In this document: positions 23,706 through 31,434 of the stretch, piece by piece
How the letters are laid out: each line of letters starts with the position of its first letter
Numbering within the stretch: the first letter of the stretch is position 1
NCBI GenBank assembly: GCA_017557505.1
Contig: JAFYYP010000025.1
Span: forward strand, 1 to 64,000
Length of the DNA stretch: 64,000 bases
Direction of reading: 5' to 3'
Origin: Bacillota bacterium
GTDB taxonomy: Bacteria; Bacillota; Clostridia; Peptostreptococcales; Anaerovoracaceae
The notes under the pieces: generated by a model
What the model was told of the DNA's origin: nothing
Databases searched by the model: none
What the model saw: only the letters and a program-made list of their open reading frames with translations
Position numbers and translations under genes: made by a program

Positions 23706-25450
23706 TACGATGCCTCCTTGATCTTCTTCAGTTCTTCCTCTTCGAGGATGCGGTAGGCGACTTTGCCCACCAGGGTCTTCGGCAGTTCCTTGCGGAATTC
23801 GATCTCCTTGGGCAGGGCGTATCCCGCGACGTGCTGCGCCATGTGGGCCATCAGCCTTTCCTTCGTTTCTTCGCTTTCCTGGCCGTGCTTCTTCAGCACG
23901 ACGTAGGCCTTGACCTTCTGGCCTCTGCGTTCGTCTGGGATGCCGATGATGCAGCTGCAGTCCACGAGGGGATGCGCGTCCAGCACGTTTTCGAGCTGGC
24001 TGGGATAGACGTTGTAGCCGTTCGTGACGATCATGCGCTTCATGCGCTGCGAGAAGTACACGTAGCCGTCCTCGTCCATATAGCCGAGGTCGCCGGAGTA
24101 CAGCCACAGGTCGCCGTCGGAGCGTCTGCGCATCGCCTGCGCGGTCTCTTCCTCGTTATGCAGGTAGCCGAGCATCAGCGTCGGCCCCTTCAGCACGATC
24201 TCGCCCTCTTCCCTTGGCGCGCATTTTTCATCCGTGCCGGGTTTGACGATGTCGTAATACGTATCCGGGAAGGGCAGTCCGATGGAGCGCTCCCGGTATT
24301 CGTCTCGGGGAGTGAGGCAACTGGCCGTGACGCACTCGGTCAGACCGTAGCCTTCGCGGATCTGGCACTTGGCGCCGCGGTTAGCGAGGAATTTATCCAC
24401 GCGCTTCTTCAGTTCGACGGTCAGCGAATCGCCGCCGCAGAAGCACCCGCGCAGCATGCTCAGATCGGCCGTTTCCAGCGCCGGCGCGTGCAGCAGGGCG
24501 TCGAACAGCGTCGGCACGCCTGCGATGAAGTTCGGCCTGCGCTTGATGAGCATGTTCGAATACGTCTTGATGTTGAACGTCGGCATCAGGATGCAGCACA
24601 GACCGTGCGTCAGCGCGGTGTGGATGTTGATGCCCAGACCGAAGCCGTGGAACAGCGGCATGCAGCTGAGGATGGTCATGCCGGGCTCGAACTGCTCGCG
24701 GATCGCCTCGACCGCCTGCAGCGCGAGCGCGTTGAAGTTCAGGTCCGTCAGGCAGATGCCCTTGGGCTGCCCGCTCGTACCGCCGCTGTACAGGATGACG
24801 GCCGTACGCTTCGCGTCGAAGCGGCAGACAGGCAGTTTTTCGCGGATCGCCTTTTCGCCCTTGAGCTTTTCGGCGGCCATGACGGACGTCCACAAGACGT
24901 CTTTGCTTCCGGTGCGCGGGAATTTTAAGTGTTTACGGCCTTCCTTTAGCATGTAGGCCGCGGCGAGATGCACCGGCAGCTCGTCCTGCATGCGGCAGAC
25001 GATGATGCGCACCGGGTGGTCCGCCTGGTCAGCCGCCATGCGCACCTTTTCATAGAACATGTCGAGGGTCACGACCCAGGGACTGTCGGAAACGTTCAGA
25101 TAATAGACGATCTCGGACACTGCGGACAGCGGGTGGATCATGTTGGCGATGGCGCCGATGCGGTTGACCCCGTAGAACGCAGTCATGGCCTGCGGCACGT
25201 TGGGCAGGCAGATCGTGACAGGACAGCCTGCGCCGATGCCCAGCTTCATGAATGCGGACGCAGCCGCTTCGATATCGTTGATGAAACTTTTGTAGGATAC
25301 TCTCCTGCGGTAAAACTCATAAGCAGGGGCGTCCGGAAAATCCTGCTTCACCTCTTCTATCATCTGGAACATCGTGATGGACGGATAATCCAGATGACGG
25401 CGGGGCGGCTGGTCCAGGTCCTGCTTCAGAAAAAATCGTTCGTTGATCAA
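23705..25450 (-). CDS. Acyl-AMP ligase / acyl-CoA synthetase
   Basis: A 581-residue member of the adenylate-forming (ANL) family. Seen are the ATP loop YSGGTSGQPKG near 217, the GYGLTE motif near 363, the YSGDLGYMDEDGY hinge region near 448 and the C-terminal catalytic lysine context PKTLVGKVAYR. It activates a carboxylic acid, most likely a fatty acid, with ATP and then CoA. The start is TTG five bases after AGGAG; no ATG is suitable. A minus-strand TATAAT lies upstream. The following gene, overlapping by one base, is an acyltransferase-like protein; this two-gene unit recurs in Clostridia as far as I recall and may build acylated lipids or metabolites. Confidence 0.88.
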   Translation of the reverse strand: MINERFFLKQDLDQPPRRHLDYPSITMFQMIEEVKQDFPDAPAYEFYRRRVSYKSFINDIEAAASAFMKLGIGAGCPVTICLPNVPQAMTAFYGVNRIGAIANMIHPLSAVSEIVYYLNVSDSPWVVTLDMFYEKVRMAADQADHPVRIIVCRMQDELPVHLAAAYMLKEGRKHLKFPRTGSKDVLWTSVMAAEKLKGEKAIREKLPVCRFDAKRTAVILYSGGTSGQPKGICLTDLNFNALALQAVEAIREQFEPGMTILSCMPLFHGFGLGINIHTALTHGLCCILMPTFNIKTYSNMLIKRRPNFIAGVPTLFDALLHAPALETADLSMLRGCFCGGDSLTVELKKRVDKFLANRGAKCQIREGYGLTECVTASCLTPRDEYRERSIGLPFPDTYYDIVKPGTDEKCAPREEGEIVLKGPTLMLGYLHNEEETAQAMRRRSDGDLWLYSGDLGYMDEDGYVYFSQRMKRMIVTNGYNVYPSQLENVLDAHPLVDCSCIIGIPDERRGQKVKAYVVLKKHGQESEETKERLMAHMAQHVAGYALPKEIEFRKELPKTLVGKVAYRILEEEELKKIKEAS

Positions 25451-25493
25451 AATAACTCCTGATTGAATACACAAAAATAATAGACCAAACGTT

Positions 25494-25499
25494 ATTATA
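25494..25499 (-). promoter_or_regulatory. Extended -10 of the acyl-ligase operon
   Basis: TGGTATAAT on the minus strand, with only a weak TTTTCA -35 17 bp upstream. Confidence 0.5.
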
Positions 25500-25534
25500 C
25501 CACGCCCGGGCTGTTCTGAAAACGGCAGACTTCT

Positions 25535-25563
25535 TTGACTTTGCCCAGCCTCTGTAATACAAT
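25535..25563 (+). promoter_or_regulatory. Promoter of sugar-acid operon
   Basis: TTGACT, 17-bp spacer, TACAAT, 57 bases before the alcohol dehydrogenase start. Confidence 0.7.
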
Positions 25564-25620
25564 TTAATCGGTAAAAGTTGTTTCAAAATCTGTTTTTATC
25601 ATAGAAAAAGGAGAAGAGCG

Positions 25621-26808
25621 ATGTTCAATTTCAACTACTACACACCGACGCAGGTCGTATTCGGAAGAGATACCGAACTGGAAGCGGGCCGCCTCGTCAA
25701 GAAGTACGGCGGCACCAGCGTGCTCGTGCATTACGGCGGCCGGAGCGCGAAGAGAAGCGGCCTGATCGACCGCGTGAAGAAGGCACTGGAAGACGAAGGC
25801 ATCCAGTACTGCGAGCTGGGCGGCGTCGTGCCCAATCCGCACCTCGGCAAGGTGAGGGAAGGCGTCGAACTGGCGAAAGCGAACGGCGTGGACTTCATCC
25901 TGGCGGTCGGCGGCGGTTCCGTCATCGACTCCTCCAAGGCCATCGCCTACGCGCTGGCTGACCTGGATCACGACGTCTGGGAGCTGTTCGCGCATACGAG
26001 AAGCGCCGTCGGCTGCCTGCCTGTCGGATCCGTCCTGACCATCGCGGCTGCCGGCAGCGAGATGTCCGCGAGCTGCGTCATCACGAACGAGGAAACGGGT
26101 GAGAAGAGAGCCTACGACGACGATATCGTCCGCCCGAAGTTCGCGATCATGAACCCGGCTCTGACGGTCACGCTGCCCGATTACCAGACACAGGCGGGCT
26201 GCACGGACATCATGATGCATACGATGGAGCGCTATTTCAACCAGGGCGGCACGCTCGAGCTGACCGATGAGATCGCCGAGGGCCTGCTGCGCACCGTCAT
26301 GAAATATGCGAAGATCCTGCACGAAGATCCGTCCAACTACGACGCCAGAGCGGAGATCATGTGGGCCGGTTCGCTGGCGCACAACGACCTGACCGGCTGC
26401 GGCGCGGCAAGCGGCGGCGACTGGACGTCCCACATGCTCGAACACGAGATGGGCGGCATGTTCGACGTGACCCACGGCGCAGGTCTTGCGGCCATCTGGC
26501 CGTCCTGGGCGAGATACGTGTATAAGGACTGCATGGACCGTTTCGTGCAGTTCGCGGTCAACGTCATGGGCGTAGACGTGGGCGGCAGAACGCCGGAAGG
26601 CATCTGTGAAGCGGGCATCGCGGCGATGGAGAATTTCTACCGCAGCATCGGCATGCCCACGAACATGAAGGAACTGGGCATCGAGCCCACGGACGAACAG
26701 ATCAGAGCCATGGCAGCCGGCGCGGCTAGGGCGTGCGGCGGCAGCAGAGGCACGGCGAAGCTGCTGTTCGAAGAAGACTTCGTCAAGATCTACGAGAACG
26801 CGAGATAG
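25621..26808 (+). CDS. Iron-containing alcohol dehydrogenase (BDH type)
   Basis: A 395-residue group III alcohol dehydrogenase. The NAD(P)-binding AVGGGSVIDSSKAIAYAL is near 98 and the metal-ligand region spans D and H in GCTDIMMHTMERYF (about 198-211) and H in SHMLEHEMGGMFDVTHGAGLA (about 272-292). It resembles NADPH-dependent butanol dehydrogenases that reduce aldehydes. It heads a four-gene same-direction cluster with two UxaA-type dehydratase parts and a DHDPS-family aldolase. In that setting it probably reduces the aldehyde released by the aldolase, or oxidises the sugar alcohol/acid feeding the route. GGAGAAGAGCG is the ribosome site. Confidence 0.9.
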   Translation: MFNFNYYTPTQVVFGRDTELEAGRLVKKYGGTSVLVHYGGRSAKRSGLIDRVKKALEDEGIQYCELGGVVPNPHLGKVREGVELAKANGVDFILAVGGGSVIDSSKAIAYALADLDHDVWELFAHTRSAVGCLPVGSVLTIAAAGSEMSASCVITNEETGEKRAYDDDIVRPKFAIMNPALTVTLPDYQTQAGCTDIMMHTMERYFNQGGTLELTDEIAEGLLRTVMKYAKILHEDPSNYDARAEIMWAGSLAHNDLTGCGAASGGDWTSHMLEHEMGGMFDVTHGAGLAAIWPSWARYVYKDCMDRFVQFAVNVMGVDVGGRTPEGICEAGIAAMENFYRSIGMPTNMKELGIEPTDEQIRAMAAGAARACGGSRGTAKLLFEEDFVKIYENAR

Positions 26809-26816
26809 GTAGTTTT

Positions 26817-27086
26817 ATGAACGTCATGATCATCGACCCGAAGGACAACGTGGCCGTCGCGGTCGAACCCGTTAAGAAAGGCGAGGCGCTCGAAGCGCGC
26901 GGGGGACTGCTGGGGGTCACCGCGCGGGAAGACATCACGATCTACCATAAGATAGCCATCCGCTCCATCGCCAAGGGCGAGCCCGTCGTCAAGTACGGCG
27001 AGCACATCGGTCTGGCGAAGGCGGACATCGAACCGGGCAGCCACGTGCACACGCACAACGTGGCGGACCACCGCGAAGCGCTGTAG
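26817..27086 (+). CDS. UxaA-family dehydratase, small (SAF) subunit
   Basis: An 89-residue protein equal to the N-terminal SAF domain of altronate/galactarate dehydratases, with KGEALEARGG, IYHKIAIRSIAKGEPVVKYG and the characteristic HVHTHNV near 78-84. In E. coli UxaA this domain is fused to the catalytic part; here it is a separate gene lying 9 bases before the large subunit, the split arrangement also seen in SuyA/SuyB sulfolactate lyases. It probably lids the active site of the large subunit and binds the acid substrate. Confidence 0.88.
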   Translation: MNVMIIDPKDNVAVAVEPVKKGEALEARGGLLGVTAREDITIYHKIAIRSIAKGEPVVKYGEHIGLAKADIEPGSHVHTHNVADHREAL

Positions 27087-27095
27087 GAGGAAGGC

Positions 27096-28259
27096 ATGGT
27101 ATTTCAGGGATACAGAAGGCCGGACGGCCGCATAGGCGTCCGCAACAAAGTCCTCATTCTACCCGTTTCCGCCTGCGCGTCGGATACGGCCCGCATCGTG
27201 GCGTCACGGGTCGAAGGAACCGTGACCTTCAACAACCAGAACGGCTGCTCGCAGGTCGGCGCGGACCAGCAGTTCACGATGGACGTCATGGCAGGGTTCG
27301 CGGCGAATCCGAACGTGTACGGCAGCGTCGTCATTTCGCTGGGCTGCGAAAACTGCCAGATGGACATGGTCGTCGACGCGATCCGCAAGAGGACAAACAA
27401 ACCTCTTGTGCAGTTCATCATCCAGGAGTGCGGCGGCACGCTGAAAACGGTCGAACTGGCGGTGCAGGCTGCGGAAAAAATGGTCGAAGAAGCCTCGAAG
27501 GTGAAAAAAGAGACGTTCCCGCTGAGCGAACTTATCGTTGGTACGGAATGCGGCGGCTCTGATCCGACCAGCGGCCTGGCGGCCAACCCCCTGATCGGGG
27601 AAATGAGCGACCGGCTGGCTGCAGCGGGCGCCACGTCCATCCTGTCCGAAACGACGGAATTCATCGGCGCGGAGCACATCCTGGCTCGCAGAGGCGTGAC
27701 ACCTGAAGTCTCAGCTCAGATCTACGACATCGTGCACCGCTATGAAAAAGCCCTGCAGCTCGTCGGAGAAGAAGTCCGTGCGGGCAATCCGTCGCCGGGC
27801 AACAAGGCCGGAGGGCTGACAACGCTCGAAGAAAAGTCTTTAGGCTGCATCCACAAGGGCGGTCACAGTCCCGTGAACGCGGTGTATGACTACGCGAAGC
27901 AGGTCGAGCCGCACAAAGGGCTCGTCATCATGGACACGCCGGGCAACGACCCGAGTTCCGTCGCGGGCATGGCGGCAGGCGGCTGCCAGGTCGTCGTGTT
28001 TTCCACGGGCCGCGGCACGCCGACGGGCAACCCCATCGTGCCGGTCATCAAGATCACGGGCAATAAGCTGACGTACGCGAACATGAAGGACAACATCGAC
28101 ATCGACGCGAGCCCTGTGCTGTACGGGCCGCAGACGCTCGAGGACATGGGCGACGTGCTGATGGAAGAATTGATGGAAGTCTGCAGCGGCAAGCTCACGA
28201 AGGCGGAAGCGCTCGGCTACACGGAAATGGCCATCGCGCGCGTGTGCAACTACGTATAA
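27096..28259 (+). CDS. UxaA-family dehydratase, large catalytic subunit
   Basis: A 387-residue D-galactarate/altronate dehydratase-type protein. GYRRPDGRIGVRN begins it; cysteines in NNQNGCSQVG, SLGCENCQMD and GTECGGSDPTSG probably hold the metal or Fe-S site, and GTPTGNPIVPVIKITGN is near the end. These enzymes dehydrate sugar acids to 2-keto-3-deoxy acids; SuyB homologues instead split sulfite from sulfolactate. Because a keto-acid aldolase gene follows 9 bases on, dehydration of a hexonic or hexaric acid is favoured. AGGAGGAAGGC stands before the ATG. Confidence 0.9.
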   Translation: MVFQGYRRPDGRIGVRNKVLILPVSACASDTARIVASRVEGTVTFNNQNGCSQVGADQQFTMDVMAGFAANPNVYGSVVISLGCENCQMDMVVDAIRKRTNKPLVQFIIQECGGTLKTVELAVQAAEKMVEEASKVKKETFPLSELIVGTECGGSDPTSGLAANPLIGEMSDRLAAAGATSILSETTEFIGAEHILARRGVTPEVSAQIYDIVHRYEKALQLVGEEVRAGNPSPGNKAGGLTTLEEKSLGCIHKGGHSPVNAVYDYAKQVEPHKGLVIMDTPGNDPSSVAGMAAGGCQVVVFSTGRGTPTGNPIVPVIKITGNKLTYANMKDNIDIDASPVLYGPQTLEDMGDVLMEELMEVCSGKLTKAEALGYTEMAIARVCNYV

Positions 28260-28268
28260 GGAGAGAGA

Positions 28269-29165
28269 ATGAACAAAGCAGTCTATTACTGTCCTGCGGT
28301 CACGTGTTTCGACAGGGACAGGGAATTGGATCTCGAAGCCCAGAAGAACGTCTACCGGCACGTGCTGGCCGGAGGCATCGAAGGCTTTATCGTCATGGGC
28401 AGCATCGGCGAGTTCATCTATATGAGCACGCAGCAGAAACGGCAGCTGGCGGATCTGGCCATCGCGGAGCTGAAAGGCAAGGCGAAAGTCATCATCGGCA
28501 CGGGCGGCACGCGCCTGCAGGAAGTCGTCGATTTCTCCAACGAAGTGCTGAACAAAGGCGCGGACGCAGTCATCATCGTCGCGCCGTACTATTTCGGGCT
28601 CACCCCTCCGGAACTGGAGCGGTACTACGACCTGTGCGCGGACAATATCCACGGCGACATCTTCCTGTACAATTTCCCGGCGGCGACGGGCGGCGACATC
28701 TCTCCGGATCTGCTGGTGCGCCTGCTGAGAAAGCACAAAAATATCGCAGGCCTGAAGGACACCGTGCCGGGCTTCCCCCACACGCGTCAATTGATCGACG
28801 CAGTGCGGCCGGACTTCCCGGACTTTGTCGTGCTTCAGGGCTACGACGATAATTTCTTCCACAGCGCTTTTTCCGGCGGCAACGGCTGCATCGGCGGCCT
28901 GTCCAATCTGTATCCGGAAGTGGCTGCAGCTGCTGCCAAGGCGTTCAACGCCGGCGATTTCGCGGAATGCGCACGGCTGCAGAAAAAGCTGAACAAACTG
29001 TTCCAGCTCTACGCGATCTCCGATCCGTTCCACCCCGTCATGAAGCGGGCTATGATGCTGCGCGGCGTCGCGATGCAGCCTTACTGCTGCGAACCCATGC
29101 CGCTGGCTACGGAAGAACAGACGGAAAAGATCAGGGCGCTGCTCGCAGAAGTGGACGCGATGTAA
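28269..29165 (+). CDS. DHDPS-family 2-keto-3-deoxy acid aldolase
   Basis: A 298-residue class I aldolase of the DapA/NanA fold. It has GSIGEFIYMS near 47-56 in place of the GTTGE motif, the tyrosine in IFLYNFPAATGG near 133 and the Schiff-base lysine in IAGLKDTVPG near 161. True DapA has TTGE and a downstream Arg for semialdehyde binding; neither is seen, so lysine synthesis is unlikely. With the upstream dehydratase, it should cleave the 2-keto-3-deoxy acid into pyruvate and an aldehyde, which the cluster's Fe alcohol dehydrogenase can reduce. AGGAGAG is the ribosome site. Confidence 0.85.
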   Translation: MNKAVYYCPAVTCFDRDRELDLEAQKNVYRHVLAGGIEGFIVMGSIGEFIYMSTQQKRQLADLAIAELKGKAKVIIGTGGTRLQEVVDFSNEVLNKGADAVIIVAPYYFGLTPPELERYYDLCADNIHGDIFLYNFPAATGGDISPDLLVRLLRKHKNIAGLKDTVPGFPHTRQLIDAVRPDFPDFVVLQGYDDNFFHSAFSGGNGCIGGLSNLYPEVAAAAAKAFNAGDFAECARLQKKLNKLFQLYAISDPFHPVMKRAMMLRGVAMQPYCCEPMPLATEEQTEKIRALLAEVDAM

Positions 29166-29669
29166 CTAACGGGCATATTCCTTCGCCTGCTCCACGTAGT
29201 GGGCGGAGGATTTTTTAATGCCCGCGATCTCTTTCGGCGTCAGCTGCTTTACGGCTTTCGCGGGGCTTCCGAGGATCAGCGACCCGTCCCCGAACACTTT
29301 GCCGCTCGTGACGAGCGCGCCTGCGCCGACGATGCAGTTTTTGCCGATGACCGTGCCGTTCAGGATCATGGCTCCCATGCCGATCAGGCTGCCGTCCCCG
29401 ACGGTGCAGCCGTGCAGGATCGCCCCGTGGCCCACCGTAACGCCGGCTCCGACCGTCAGCGGAAAGCCTTCGTCCGCGTGCAGCACGCAGTTGTCCTGGA
29501 TGTTGCTCTCTGCGCCGATCTCGATATGCGGTCCGTCTCCGCGGATCACCGCGCCGAACCAGACGGAACTGTCTTTCTGAAGGGTCACGTCGCCGGTAAG
29601 GACTGCCGTTTCCGCAACGAAAGCGGCCTTTTCTGTGTCCGGCGTCCTGCCGCCGTAGGGGATGATCAT
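29166..29669 (-). CDS. Gamma-class carbonic anhydrase-like protein
   Basis: A 167-residue left-handed beta-helix protein of the YrdA/CaiE type with hexapeptide repeats. The metal-binding histidines are visible in NCVLHADEGFPL and VGHGAILHGC. Members bind Zn or Fe; some are carbonic anhydrases, many have no proven activity. The catalytic loop of archaeal Cam is absent, as usual for bacterial homologues. It lies tail to tail with the aldolase gene with no spacer. AAAGGAGG precedes the ATG and an extended -10 (TGGTATAAT) lies about 40 bases upstream. Confidence 0.88.
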   Translation of the reverse strand: MIIPYGGRTPDTEKAAFVAETAVLTGDVTLQKDSSVWFGAVIRGDGPHIEIGAESNIQDNCVLHADEGFPLTVGAGVTVGHGAILHGCTVGDGSLIGMGAMILNGTVIGKNCIVGAGALVTSGKVFGDGSLILGSPAKAVKQLTPKEIAGIKKSSAHYVEQAKEYAR

Positions 29670-29776
29670 AGGGTGCCTCCTTTGCCGTTAGGTGATTCAT
29701 TATACCACGGAATGCGGGCAGATGACGGCGGCAATCGAATCGTGTAGAATAACAGGTGGATGAAGGAGGGCTTTTT

Positions 29777-29914
29777 ATGAAACCGGTATTCGGCATCGAC
29801 TGGAACGGCGACGGCCAGCTCGACTGGCAGGACGCGGCCATCGATATGGCGATCATGCAGGAAGAGATGGACCGCGGGCAGGAAGAAGACGAAGAGGACG
29901 AAGAGGAGCTCTGA
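29777..29914 (+). CDS. 45-residue acidic microprotein with EF-hand-like loop
   Basis: The protein starts MKPVFGIDWNGDGQLDWQDA: D-W-N-G-D-G-Q-L-D-W-Q-D fits a calcium-binding EF-hand/dockerin loop, followed by a helix and a tail of almost only D and E. AAGGAGG lies 9 bases upstream of the ATG, and the RNA phosphodiesterase gene starts three bases after the stop, so it is very probably translated and co-expressed. There is no signal peptide; it would act in the cytosol. No family name is known to me. A single loop normally needs dimerisation to bind calcium well. Confidence 0.65.
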   Translation: MKPVFGIDWNGDGQLDWQDAAIDMAIMQEEMDRGQEEDEEDEEEL

Positions 29915-29917
29915 TCT

Positions 29918-30427
29918 ATGAGCCTTTTTATCTCCGTCAATTTCGATGAGAAGACAAAACAGAACATCGCCGCCGTGCAGCGCCGGCTGAAGAAATTCGG
30001 GCACGGTCGCTTTTCGCGTGAGGAGAACTTCCATCTGACGCTCGCGTTCCTGGGCGAAGTACCTGAAGAGCGCGTGGCGGACGTGAAAGCGGCGATGAGC
30101 CGGGTGACCGTGCCGGAAATGACGCTCGTCTTCCATAAAACAGGGTGTTTTCGCCGGGACAGCGGCGAGATCTGGTGGATCGGCGCGGAAGAAAACGAGA
30201 CGCTTTCCGCACTGCAGCGCGATTTGATGAAGGAATTGAAAGCAGCCGGTTTCCGGCCTGATGATCACGGCAGATTCCGTCCTCACATCACGCTGGCGCG
30301 CGAGATGCACGCAGGCAGGCCCGGCCCGGAAGCTTTGCTGCCCGAACCGTTTTCCGCGCATGTCGGCAGCATCCACCTGATGCTTTCGCACCGTCCGGAT
30401 GGCAAGCTGACGTATACGGAGCTGTAA
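29918..30427 (+). CDS. thpR: RNA 2',3'-cyclic phosphodiesterase
   Basis: A 169-residue member of the 2H phosphoesterase superfamily. Its two catalytic motifs are clear: HLTLAFLG near 43 and HITLAR near 124. The enzyme opens 2',3'-cyclic phosphate ends of RNA, and was formerly annotated as 2'-5' RNA ligase. Length matches the family. It follows the acidic microprotein by three bases and ends before a promoter for a lipoprotein pair. The biological substrate in bacteria is unsettled. Confidence 0.92.
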   Translation: MSLFISVNFDEKTKQNIAAVQRRLKKFGHGRFSREENFHLTLAFLGEVPEERVADVKAAMSRVTVPEMTLVFHKTGCFRRDSGEIWWIGAEENETLSALQRDLMKELKAAGFRPDDHGRFRPHITLAREMHAGRPGPEALLPEPFSAHVGSIHLMLSHRPDGKLTYTEL

Positions 30428-30441
30428 AGTGCAATTTCCTG

Positions 30442-30470
30442 TTGGCTATGCCCGTATCCTCTGCTATAAT
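30442..30470 (+). promoter_or_regulatory. Promoter of lipoprotein pair
   Basis: TTGGCT, 17-bp spacer, TATAAT. Confidence 0.65.
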
Positions 30471-30500
30471 ATCTAGGCAGTTATTTTTTCGGAGGAACTC

Positions 30501-30959
30501 ATGAAGCGTTTCTGGTGCCTGCTCCTTGCCCTGCTGCTGGCCTGTTCGATGGCCGCATGCAGCGCGAAGGCGCCGGCGGAAACAACTGAAGAACCCGTGC
30601 AGGCGGCTGATGCAAGCCGGATCGATTATTCCAGTCAGCAGACGGCCAAACCCAATCCGGACGACACGTTCGCGGCGACTTATCAGATCGTGCGCATCGA
30701 GACGGTCAACGGGGAAGGGTCCGCGGACGAAGCGACCATGCAGAACATCCGCGACCGCGGCTACCGCACGCTGCTGGTTCTGCAGGAAGACGGCACCGGG
30801 GTCATGGATCTGCGCGGTGAACTGACACCCTTTGTTTACGACGATGACAACGGAGTCATCACCATGAACAATCAGACGTCGCAGATGACCCTGTACGAAG
30901 ACGGCACCCTGGTGATCCAGGACAAGGCCGGCACGATGTATCTGGAGCTGATGCCTTAG
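30501..30959 (+). CDS. Small lipoprotein, paralogue 1
   Basis: A 152-residue protein with a lipoprotein signal: a basic start, a leucine-rich helix and the lipobox MAAC with the lipidated cysteine at about residue 20. The mature part contains YQIVRIETVNGEG, then DDGTG-like QEDGTGVMDL and short strands, an all-beta domain shared with the next gene. AGGAACTC precedes the ATG. It should be held on the outer face of the cytoplasmic membrane. Its role is unknown; similar domains occur in clostridial proteins of unknown function. Confidence 0.8.
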   Translation: MKRFWCLLLALLLACSMAACSAKAPAETTEEPVQAADASRIDYSSQQTAKPNPDDTFAATYQIVRIETVNGEGSADEATMQNIRDRGYRTLLVLQEDGTGVMDLRGELTPFVYDDDNGVITMNNQTSQMTLYEDGTLVIQDKAGTMYLELMP

Positions 30960-30973
30960 GGCTGGAGGATAAT

Positions 30974-31351
30974 ATGAAAAAGACGATAAGCATTTTACTG
31001 ATCCTGGCCATGGTCCTGCTGCTGGCTGCATGCAGCAAACCGGCGGAAGAGAAGATCGACTACACCGGAACGTACGACGTGGTCCTCATCGAAGCGGGCG
31101 ACCAGTCCGTATCGGCAGAAGAACTGCAGAACCTCCGTGAGCTTGGCTACGAGGCCATCATGAGCTTTGCGGACGACGGTACCGGCCTGATGAGCATCGG
31201 CGGAGAAGAAAACGATTTTACGTACGACGCGGAAGCCGGCACCATCACGATGAACGGTCTGGAATCCAAGATGGAATTCAACGAGGCCGGTCAGCTGGTC
31301 ATCCTCGAGGACGGCGCCTCGATGACCCTTGAAAAAAGAGCCGAAGAATAG
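30974..31351 (+). CDS. Small lipoprotein, paralogue 2
   Basis: A 125-residue lipoprotein with lipobox LAAC (cysteine at about 20). Its mature part aligns with the preceding protein: TYDVVLIEAG with TYQIVRIE, ELQNLRELGYEAIMSF with MQNIRDRGYRTLLVL, DDGTGLMSIGG with EDGTGVMDLRG, and a final strand block. So the two genes arose by tandem duplication. GGAGGATA is the ribosome site. A bidirectional terminator closes the unit. Confidence 0.8.
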   Translation: MKKTISILLILAMVLLLAACSKPAEEKIDYTGTYDVVLIEAGDQSVSAEELQNLRELGYEAIMSFADDGTGLMSIGGEENDFTYDAEAGTITMNGLESKMEFNEAGQLVILEDGASMTLEKRAEE

Positions 31352-31368
31352 TTCTTAAAAAGAAAAGA

Positions 31369-31398
31369 GCGGATGTCCCGCAGCGGGGCATCCGCTTT
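31369..31398. terminator. Bidirectional terminator between lipoproteins and dipeptidase
   Basis: GCGGATGTCCC, short loop, GGGGCATCCGC, T tract to the right and A tract to the left. Confidence 0.8.
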
Positions 31399-31407
31399 TG
31401 TATTGTC

Positions 31408-31434
31408 GTAAGACAGGAGAACCGTCCCCGTGTC
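31408..31434. repeat. REP-like repeat, single copy
   Basis: GTAAGACAGGAGAACCGTCC and the following CCGTGTC match one arm of the 30-bp inverted repeat at 36357-36420. It abuts the stop codon of the dipeptidase gene. Confidence 0.7.

Noticed and set aside
28269-29165. Annotating the aldolase as DapA (lysine synthesis)
   Set aside because: The TTGE motif is replaced by GSIGE and the context is a sugar-acid dehydratase operon.
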